Positions 32,888 to 38,745 of a DNA stretch of 58,367 nucleotides are shown here, piece by piece. The position numbers and the translations under genes are program-made. Source of the DNA: Bordetella parapertussis (GTDB lineage: Bacteria; Pseudomonadota; Gammaproteobacteria; Burkholderiales; SG8-41); contig CAMDRT010000029.1 of assembly GCA_945906815.1 (NCBI GenBank), positions 1 to 58,367 of the forward strand, in the 5' to 3' direction. The notes beneath the pieces were generated by a model that saw nothing but the letters and a program-made list of their open reading frames with translations, was not told the DNA's origin and searched no databases. How positions within the stretch are numbered: the first letter of the stretch is position 1; every line of letters starts with the position of its first letter.

Positions 32888-33853
32888 ATGTCAGATTCCG
32901 CACCCTTCCAGTTTTATGATCTGCACCCCGGCGCTGAAAATTTTCGCGATGACGTAGTGCATGGTCTCGCGCAGCCGCGCAAAGCACTGGCGCCGAAATA
33001 TTTTTACGATGCGCGCGGCAGCGAGTTATTCGAGGCCATTTGCGACTTGCCCGAGTACTACCCTACCCGCACCGAGCTCGCGATGATGCAGGCGGACGCG
33101 CGTGACATGGCGCGCCGGCTGGGGCCGGATTGTCTGCTCATCGAATACGGCGCCGGGTCGGGCCGCAAAACCCGCGTCTTGATCGAAGCGCTGGTGCCCG
33201 CGGCGTACGTGGCCATCGACATCTCGCGCACGGCGCTGCAGCAATGCGCGACGACGCTGGCGGCGGCGTATCCCGCGGTCAAGGTCGCCGCGGTGTGCGC
33301 GGATTATTCACGGCCGCTTGATTTGCCCGGCATCGCTGGCATTACGCCACGGCGGCGGGTGATTTATTTTCCCGGCTCGACCATCGGCAATTTCACGCGG
33401 CCCGATGCGCTCGCCTTTCTGCGCCACGCGCACGCGCTGGCAGGGACGGGTGGCGCCATGCTGGTGGGCGTTGACCTTAAAAAAGACCCGGCGCGCCTGC
33501 ATGCGGCTTACAACGACGCGCAAGGCGTTACCGCGGCGTTTAACCTTAACCTGCTGGCACGTATCAACCGCGAGCTCGAGGGCAATTTTGATCTCGCGGC
33601 GTTTGAGCATCATGCTTTTTACGACGCTGCTGAAGGCCGTATCGAAATGCATTTGCGCAGCCTGCGTGAGCAGACGGTTCGTGTGGCAGGGCGGATTTTT
33701 CATTTTGGCGCGGGCGAGACCATGCACACCGAAAATTCTTGCAAGTACTCGGTAGAAGAATTGCAGCAACTCGCGCGCGCAGCCGGCTTTACACCCACGC
33801 ACTGTTGGACGGATGCTGAACAATTGTTTTCAGTGCACTACCTGTGCTGCTGA
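32888..33853 (+). CDS. egtD: L-histidine N(alpha)-methyltransferase EgtD
   Basis: 321 residues from ATG 32888; the frame is open to 32837 but homology begins at SAPFQFYDLHPG. EgtD trimethylates histidine to hercynine, the first step of ergothioneine synthesis. Seen: PKYFYDARGSELFEAICDLPEYYPTRTE, the SAM-binding EYGAGSGRKT, IDISRTAL, FPGSTIGNF and the C-terminal MHTENSCKYS. Length equals the family norm (~321). The usual partner egtB is not adjacent. Confidence 0.92.
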   Translation: MSDSAPFQFYDLHPGAENFRDDVVHGLAQPRKALAPKYFYDARGSELFEAICDLPEYYPTRTELAMMQADARDMARRLGPDCLLIEYGAGSGRKTRVLIEALVPAAYVAIDISRTALQQCATTLAAAYPAVKVAAVCADYSRPLDLPGIAGITPRRRVIYFPGSTIGNFTRPDALAFLRHAHALAGTGGAMLVGVDLKKDPARLHAAYNDAQGVTAAFNLNLLARINRELEGNFDLAAFEHHAFYDAAEGRIEMHLRSLREQTVRVAGRIFHFGAGETMHTENSCKYSVEELQQLARAAGFTPTHCWTDAEQLFSVHYLCC

Positions 33854-34055
33854 GCGGATCAGCGTTTCATTTTGCTTGGTTGTGCGACTTTGCCTCTAGG
33901 GGCGAACAAGCCGCGCACGGCACGCGAAATCCGGCGTTTCAGGGCGCTGCCCAATAGTCGTCACACCAGCGCCAGCCGGTGTCCAGGTTGTTGATTTTTC
34001 TGGATTCCGGCTTTGCGAGCAGCATGGCGATGGGATTGACGTCGTTCAGGTGGGC

Positions 34056-34067
34056 GGTGCTACCATA
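34056..34067 (+). promoter_or_regulatory. Conserved 12-mer in promoter of toxin-antitoxin module 1
   Basis: GGTGCTACCATA occurs here and identically at 34669–34680, about 33 bp before each antitoxin ATG. In this copy TACCAT could act as −10 with TTGACG (34036–34041) as −35, although the 19-bp spacing is long. Probably a promoter or an operator for autoregulation. The gap 33854–34099 otherwise holds no supported gene. Confidence 0.5.
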
Positions 34068-34099
34068 GCGTTTCAGTGCATTTCTTCGCGGAGAACACC

Positions 34100-34348
34100 A
34101 TGGCTGCAATTCTGAAAGAGATCGAGGAGCAAGCGCTGCAACTGTCACCGAGAGAGCGCGGCGATCTGATCCATCGTCTGATTGTCAGCCTTGAGGGCGA
34201 CCCGGAGGATTCACCGGCAGCTATCGCAAAAGCGTGGGACGAAGAAATCGCGCGCCGCGTGGCGGACATGGATGCGGGTAAAACCGTATGGATACCGGCA
34301 GAGGAAGTATTTGCGCGTTTAGACGCCCTGATTGAAAACGCGCGCTGA
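34100..34348 (+). CDS. Antitoxin of ParE/RelE-type module (addiction module component family), copy 1
   Basis: 82 residues from ATG 34100 (chosen by alignment with the second copy at 34713). It matches the short 'addiction module component' antitoxin family: ILKEIEEQALQLSPRERGDLIHRLIVSLEGDPED, then SPAAIAKAWDEEIARRVADMDAGKTVWIPAEEVFARL. Mostly helical and acidic; the N-terminal part is expected to bind DNA and the C-terminal part to wrap the toxin. The toxin gene starts 3 bp downstream. About 70% identical by eye to the second copy. Confidence 0.85.
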   Translation: MAAILKEIEEQALQLSPRERGDLIHRLIVSLEGDPEDSPAAIAKAWDEEIARRVADMDAGKTVWIPAEEVFARLDALIENAR

Positions 34349-34351
34349 CCG

Positions 34352-34645
34352 ATGCGGGTTTCGTTCGATTTTGACGCGCTGACGGAAGCCGAAGATGCGG
34401 CGCGCTGGTATCGAACGCATGGTGGCGCGAATCCCGCCCGCGAATTTACACGGGAGCTAAGGCGCGTTGTCAACCTTGCTGCCATGCAGCCGGGTATTGG
34501 CAGCCCCGGCCCACTCGGTACATCTCGCTTATATTTCAAGCGCTTTCCTTATACGCTGGTTTTCAGCATGACGGGCGATGTGCTGAGGGTGCTCGCAATC
34601 GCCCATCAAAGCCGCGCCCCGGAATATTGGGTAGGGCGGCGGTAG
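34352..34645 (+). CDS. ParE/RelE-superfamily toxin
   Basis: 97 residues, the ParE-like fold: FDFDALTEAEDAARWYRTHGGANPAREFTRELRRVV, then RFPYTLVFSMTGDVLRVLAIAHQSRAPEYWVGRR. Conserved basic and aromatic residues near the C-terminus (AHQSRAPEYW) match the plasmid-stabilisation/ParE family. Whether it poisons gyrase (ParE) or cleaves mRNA (RelE) cannot be told from this. Intact frame; paired with the antitoxin immediately upstream. Confidence 0.85.
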   Translation: MRVSFDFDALTEAEDAARWYRTHGGANPAREFTRELRRVVNLAAMQPGIGSPGPLGTSRLYFKRFPYTLVFSMTGDVLRVLAIAHQSRAPEYWVGRR

Positions 34646-34668
34646 GGTCGCTATCAGGATATACGGGT

Positions 34669-34680
34669 GGTGCTACCATA
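34669..34680 (+). promoter_or_regulatory. Conserved 12-mer in promoter of toxin-antitoxin module 2
   Basis: Identical to the 12-mer at 34056–34067 (GGTGCTACCATA) and the same distance from its antitoxin ATG, while the flanking bases differ. The conservation suggests a shared −10/operator site recognised by the antitoxins. Confidence 0.5.
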
Positions 34681-34712
34681 AACACCGAGCACAAGTCATA
34701 GCGGAGGGCATC

Positions 34713-34964
34713 ATGGGCGCAATACTTAAAGACCTTGAAGAGCAAGCGTTGCTGCTGCCACCGAAAGAACGCGGTGAATTGATCCATCGTCTGATTGTCA
34801 GTCTTGACGGTGAACCGGAAGATTCGCCGGAAGTCATTGCCCAGGCATGGGATGAAGAAATTGCACGCCGTGTGGCAGAAATCGATGCGGGGACCGCAAC
34901 GTTGATTCCTCATGAAGAAGTATTTTCTGAAATCGATGATTTGCTGAAAAAGACCAGCAATTGA
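34713..34964 (+). CDS. Antitoxin of ParE/RelE-type module, copy 2 (orphaned)
   Basis: 83 residues: MGAILKDLEEQALLLPPKERGELIHRLIVSLDGEPEDSPEVIAQAWDEEIARRVAEIDAGTATLIPHEEVFSEIDDLLKK. Clear paralogue of the 34100 antitoxin. Its stop TGA overlaps the TTG of the downstream toxin remnant, the original coupled arrangement. Since that toxin is broken, this antitoxin may now only act on the first module, by cross-neutralising or by repressing both promoters. Confidence 0.85.
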   Translation: MGAILKDLEEQALLLPPKERGELIHRLIVSLDGEPEDSPEVIAQAWDEEIARRVAEIDAGTATLIPHEEVFSEIDDLLKKTSN

Positions 34965-35254
34965 AACTCGTCTGGTAAAACCACGCCAGAGTCGAGCTTC
35001 GCGAAGCAATATAGTTTTACCAGGACAAAGCCGGTTACAGCATTGCACGTGATTTCCGCGATGTAGCCGCTCGCACGGCGGAACGATTGTGCGAACGCAC
35101 CGAAATCGGAGTGCACATCAGCCATAATGCCCGCCGTGTCCCTTTGCGTGATTACCCTTACAGCCTGATTTATCGGGTTGAGGTATCGAGCGTTGTCATC
35201 GTCGCGCTGGCGCATCAGCGTCGCAGACCGGGGTATTGGGTGGAGCGGCGGTAG
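34961..35254 (+). pseudogene. ParE/RelE-type toxin with two in-frame stop codons
   Basis: Reading from TTG 34961 gives LKLVW, TAA at 34976–34978, NHARVELREAI, TAG at 35012–35014, then FYQDKAGYSIARDFRDVAARTAERL and RDYPYSLIYRVEVSSVVIVALAHQRRRPGYWVERR ending TAG 35252–35254. The total of 97 codons equals the intact toxin of module 1 and no frameshift is needed, so two nonsense substitutions inactivated the gene. It is more divergent from the first toxin than the antitoxins are from each other. Confidence 0.85.
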
Positions 35255-35278
35255 AGCGTTTGTGCGGCGGCAGAATGA

Positions 35279-35424
35279 TGGCGGCACTACGACTTCGATA
35301 AAAGTTATCCTGTTGGGCCGCCGCTTCAAGGGTGGCAGTGCATCGTCGAGCGAGGGCAATTCCGAAATTTTGCAGAACTGAAACGGGCCTTCAACTCGGT
35401 CGACAAAGTGGGGGATTATTTTGC
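35279..35424 (+). pseudogene. Truncated HigB-like toxin relic
   Basis: An open stretch without start codon reads PPLQGWQCIVERGQFRNFAE then LKRAFNSVDKVGDYF. This is the middle of HigB-family toxins, corresponding to PLRNWHTVAEHLRCVDFAGLRQSCGSADYV in the intact HigB 150 bp downstream. It stops at the promoter of that gene. The C-terminal half (the VFDxGGNxYR strands) is missing. It appears to be the remains of an older higB into which, or next to which, the present higBA was placed. Confidence 0.55.
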
Positions 35425-35448
35425 CCCAATATATCTATATGATATAAT
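35421..35448 (+). promoter_or_regulatory. higBA promoter with palindromic operator
   Basis: TTGCCC (35421–35426) and TATAAT (35443–35448) are 16 bp apart. TATATC (35430–35435) and GATATA (35441–35446) form a perfect inverted repeat with a 5-bp spacer that overlaps the −10, a likely HigA operator. The predicted transcription start (about 7 nt after the −10) falls on the GTG of higB at 35455. Confidence 0.75.
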
Positions 35449-35454
35449 CTGCGC

Positions 35455-35757
35455 GTGCACATCATTTCGTTAAAGATGCTGCGTAACTTTTGGCGCAAGC
35501 ATCCCGAAGCCGAGCGACCCTTGCGCAACTGGCATACGGTAGCGGAACATTTGCGCTGCGTCGATTTTGCGGGTCTGCGACAGAGCTGTGGCAGTGCGGA
35601 TTACGTTGCACCTTATACGGTGTTCGATGCTGGCGGCAATAATTACAGAGTGATCGCGGTAGTGCGCTACCAGGATGGCAAGATTTTCGTGCGCTGGGTT
35701 ATGCGTCATCGGGAATACGACAACTGGTGCAGGCTTTACAGGAAAGGCAAGGTGTAA
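35455..35757 (+). CDS. higB: HigB-family mRNA interferase toxin
   Basis: 100 residues from GTG 35455 (MHIISLKMLRNFWRKHPEAERPLRNWH), the standard HigB start. C-terminal half: YTVFDAGGNNYRVIAVVRYQDGKIFVRWVMRHREYDNW, the RelE-like fold with the terminal HREYD motif (family: THxEYD). HigB toxins cleave ribosome-bound mRNA. Toxin precedes antitoxin, the usual higBA order. The start codon lies at the predicted +1, so the mRNA may be leaderless; the alternative ATG at 35476 would delete the conserved first strand. Confidence 0.88.
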   Translation: MHIISLKMLRNFWRKHPEAERPLRNWHTVAEHLRCVDFAGLRQSCGSADYVAPYTVFDAGGNNYRVIAVVRYQDGKIFVRWVMRHREYDNWCRLYRKGKV

Positions 35758-35759
35758 TC

Positions 35760-36194
35760 ATGGCAACGGCAACCTCGATGCGCGGCACTTTCAACGCGCA
35801 GGCGCTGCAACAAGCGTGGGTCGCGTTTGACCGTGTCGCTCATTTGCGCCCCATCCGCAGTGACGCAGAATACGACCGTACCGTGAATCTGATGAACTAC
35901 CTGCTTGACGTTGTCGGCGACAAGGAAAAGCATGCTTTGGCAGGTTTGCTCGATCTGGTCAGTGATTTGGTGGAGGACTACGATTCCAGGCACTTCGCCA
36001 TTCCGCCCGCCGAACCCAGGGAGGCGCTACGCTACTTGATTAATATGCGCGCTCTAAAGCAGAGCGATTTGATTGACATCGTGCCGCAAAGTAATTTGTC
36101 TGCCATCCTGGCGGGTAAACGAAAGATCAGTGCAACGTTGGCAGGGAAACTGGGTAAATTTTTTAATGTCAGTCCAGCGGTATTTGTAGCTTAA
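35760..36194 (+). CDS. higA: HigA-family antitoxin
   Basis: 144 residues from ATG 35760, two bases after the higB stop. The N-terminal part has AQALQQAWVAFDRVAHLRPIRSDAEYDRTVNLMNYLLD, typical of HigA proteins; the C-terminal helix-turn-helix (XRE type) is EALRYLINMRALKQSDLIDIVPQSNLSAILAGKRKISATLAGKLGKFFNV. Expected to neutralise HigB and to repress the shared promoter through the TATATC/GATATA palindrome. The gap 36195–36401 after it shows no gene. Confidence 0.9.
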   Translation: MATATSMRGTFNAQALQQAWVAFDRVAHLRPIRSDAEYDRTVNLMNYLLDVVGDKEKHALAGLLDLVSDLVEDYDSRHFAIPPAEPREALRYLINMRALKQSDLIDIVPQSNLSAILAGKRKISATLAGKLGKFFNVSPAVFVA

Positions 36195-36401
36195 CCCACT
36201 CGCCCCAGAAACCGCATCAGCGCGGCTTTAAGGCTTTGCGCCTGCGCCGCATTCGATACTCAGTAGGTGCGGTCATGCGAAGCCTCTGGAATAAGTATCC
36301 TTCGGATCAGGTAACGCCGGTGACACTTTTGTTCGATTTGATAATGCGCTGCGCTCACCGCACAGTCTGATGAACTCGTATTGGCACAGGAGGGGTAGGA
36401 A

Positions 36402-37385
36402 ATGTATGCATTCACGATAGGTCGTGCGGGCGTGTGCAGTAGCGCTGCTGGATTGCTGGCTGCGCTCAGTATGCCGTTGTTTGCTCAGGTCTACCCCGCA
36501 AAACCCGTGCGCCTGATCGCGCCGTTCCCGGCGGGTGGATCGAGTGATCTGATCGCGCGCATTGTGGCGCAGCGCCTGTCGGAGGGCTTTGCTCATCAGG
36601 TGATCGTAGATAATCGCCCGGGCGCGGGCAGCAATCTGGGCGCGCAGCTCGCCGCGCGTGCAGCCCCCGATGGCCATACGTTGCTGCTTACCAGTGTGAC
36701 CGCCGCTATCAACGTGTCGCTTTTTCGCAACCCCGGCTATGATTTGCTCAAGGATTTCACCCCGATTTCCAAGCTCGCGGTGGGCCCCACGGCGCTGGTG
36801 GTGCATCCTTCCGTGCCGGCACATAACGTGCCGCAGTTCATCAAGCTTGCGCAATCGCGGCCCGGCCAGTTGAACTACGGCTCGGGCGGCAATGGCACGC
36901 CTTCGCATATCTGCGGTGAGATGTTGCGCCATATGGCCAAAGTGAGCATTTCACATGTGCCGTACAAGGGCACCGGCCAGTCGATCACCGATTTGATGGC
37001 GGGGCAGATTCATTTTGTGTTCGCCAGCATGCCGGTGGTGTTTCCACACATGAAAACTGGGCGCTTGCGCACGCTCGCCGTCACCGGCGCACAACGCACG
37101 CCGCTCGCCCCCGCTTTGCCCACCGTGGCGGAGTCGGGGTTGCCGGGTTATGCGTTTGATTCGTGGTGGGGCCTGGTGACCAACAGCGGCGTGCCGCAGC
37201 CGATCCTCAATACGCTGAGCAGCGACGTGCGGCGCGTGCTGCAACTGCCCGACGTGAAAGGGCGCTTTGCGGATTTGGGCATCGATGTGGCGCACAGTAC
37301 GCCGGCGGAACTGGCGGACTTTACGCGCTCGGAGATCGAGCGGCTGGCGAAGATAATTCGCGATACCGGCATACGCGCGGATTAG
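36402..37385 (+). CDS. Bug-family (TctC-like) tripartite tricarboxylate receptor, copy 1
   Basis: 327 residues with a signal peptide (about 1–28, ...LFAQ). Bug hallmarks: YPAKPVRLIAPFPAGGSSDLIARI, VIVDNRPGAGSNLGAQLAARAAPDGHTLLL, SHVPYKGTGQSITDLMAGQIHFVF and ALPTVAESGLPGYAFDSWWGL. These periplasmic two-lobed proteins bind carboxylates or other small ligands. No tctA/tctB genes are adjacent, as for most Bug genes in Burkholderiales, so the ligand is unknown. Its TAG overlaps the stop of the convergent htrA gene by 4 bp. Confidence 0.92.
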   Translation: MYAFTIGRAGVCSSAAGLLAALSMPLFAQVYPAKPVRLIAPFPAGGSSDLIARIVAQRLSEGFAHQVIVDNRPGAGSNLGAQLAARAAPDGHTLLLTSVTAAINVSLFRNPGYDLLKDFTPISKLAVGPTALVVHPSVPAHNVPQFIKLAQSRPGQLNYGSGGNGTPSHICGEMLRHMAKVSISHVPYKGTGQSITDLMAGQIHFVFASMPVVFPHMKTGRLRTLAVTGAQRTPLAPALPTVAESGLPGYAFDSWWGLVTNSGVPQPILNTLSSDVRRVLQLPDVKGRFADLGIDVAHSTPAELADFTRSEIERLAKIIRDTGIRAD

Positions 37386-38740
37386 CGCAACACTATGGTC
37401 AGGTTAAAGTCGCCGCGCAGCAGTCCCACGGTGTAACTTTGCGCGCCGCGCAGCGCGGCTTGCAGCTCGGCAGCGGTTTGCATGCGGCGGCGGTTGACGG
37501 CGTAAACAATGTCACCGGGACGAAAACCGGCCACCCACGCTGCGCTGTTTTGTTCCACCGCGGAAACCACCAGTCCACCGCCTTGCAGCCGCTGAAACAG
37601 CGGGCTGCCGCGCTGGATTTCAACCACGCGCATGCCAGCCAGTTGGGGAATCGCCTGACCCTCGCCCGTAGAGACATCCGGTGGCGCGATTTGCGTGCGC
37701 ACGGTGCGCGCAGCGCCGCCGCGATTGATGCGCATTTCGACTTCCTCGCCGATGGGCGTCAGGCCGAGGCGCGCGCGCAGTTCGGTGGCGTTGCGTATGG
37801 CGCGGCCATTGAGCGCGGTGACCACATCGCCCTGGCGCAGGCCGGATTTTTCCGCGGGCGATGCCGCCTGCACCACAGCAATCAGTGCGCCTTCCAGCGA
37901 GTTCACGCCCAGCTTTTTGGCAATTTCCTGGGTGAGGTCAGCCATTTCAATGCCCAGTCGCCCGCGCCGCACTTCGCCGTGACGAATAATCTGGTTCATT
38001 ACCGCGCGCGCCATGTTCGAGGGCACTGCAAAACCAATACCCACGTTGCCGCCGGAAGGCCCGATGATGGCGGTGTTGACGCCGATCAGTTCGCCGCGCA
38101 AGTTCACCAGCGCGCCGCCAGAGTTGCCGGGGTTGATCGAGGCATCGGTCTGAATAAAATCTTCGTACCCTTCGATATTAAGGCCGCTGCGCCCCAACGC
38201 GCTGACGATGCCCGAGGTGACCGTCTGCCCGATGCCGAACGGATTACCGATGGCCAGCACGTAGTCGCCGACATGCAGGTTGTCGGAGTCGCCGATTTTA
38301 AGGGCGCTTAAGCCACTGGCCTCGATTTGCAGCACCGCGATGTCGGTGCCCGGATCGGTGCCCACCAGTTTGGCAGTGAACTGGCGGCGGTCTTTGAGCG
38401 TGACGAGAACGCGTTCGGCATCTTTGATCACGTGATTGTTGGTGAGCACCAGCCCGCGCGCGGCATCGACGATGACACCGGAGCCGGCGGCTTGTTCGCG
38501 TTGCTGCTGTTGATCGGGCAGCCCAAAAAAACGGCGGAAAAATGGATCGCGAAACAGCGGGTTGTTTTCCATCGGCGTGCGCGTGACGACGGAAATATTC
38601 ACCACCGCGGGCGTGACTTCGTTGACCAGTGGCGCGAGCGTGGGCAGGCCGCGAGCGTCGCTGGAGGGCAACTGCGCGTGGGCGGTTATGCACCATGCGC
38701 CGGCGATAACGAGTGAGATCAGACGCAGAAAATGTGTCAT
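37382..38740 (-). CDS. DegP/DegQ-type periplasmic serine protease (HtrA)
   Basis: 452 residues. Signal peptide 1–23 (ending AHAQ). Trypsin-like triad His103 (TNNHVIKDAE), Asp133 (DPGTDIAVLQI) and Ser207 (NPGNSGGALV); two PDZ domains follow (from about residues 250 and 355; GIGFAVPSNMA precedes the first). Degrades or refolds misfolded envelope proteins. It starts 5 bp after the stop of the spermidine-synthase-like membrane gene, so both are probably co-transcribed. The LD loop (PMENNPLFRDPFFRRFFG) is DegQ-like. Confidence 0.93.
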   Translation of the reverse strand: MTHFLRLISLVIAGAWCITAHAQLPSSDARGLPTLAPLVNEVTPAVVNISVVTRTPMENNPLFRDPFFRRFFGLPDQQQQREQAAGSGVIVDAARGLVLTNNHVIKDAERVLVTLKDRRQFTAKLVGTDPGTDIAVLQIEASGLSALKIGDSDNLHVGDYVLAIGNPFGIGQTVTSGIVSALGRSGLNIEGYEDFIQTDASINPGNSGGALVNLRGELIGVNTAIIGPSGGNVGIGFAVPSNMARAVMNQIIRHGEVRRGRLGIEMADLTQEIAKKLGVNSLEGALIAVVQAASPAEKSGLRQGDVVTALNGRAIRNATELRARLGLTPIGEEVEMRINRGGAARTVRTQIAPPDVSTGEGQAIPQLAGMRVVEIQRGSPLFQRLQGGGLVVSAVEQNSAAWVAGFRPGDIVYAVNRRRMQTAAELQAALRGAQSYTVGLLRGDFNLTIVLR

Positions 38741-38745
38741 AGGGT

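Noticed and set aside
33939..34148. Minus-strand frame ending INNLDTGWRWCDDYWAAP
   Set aside because: The stretch reads rather like coding sequence and might be the tail of a decayed gene, but no start site, family or full-length counterpart could be recognised.
34961..35254. Stop-codon recoding in the second toxin
   Set aside because: Two different stop codons (TAA and TAG) and no selenocysteine or other recoding signal; two nonsense mutations are the simpler explanation.
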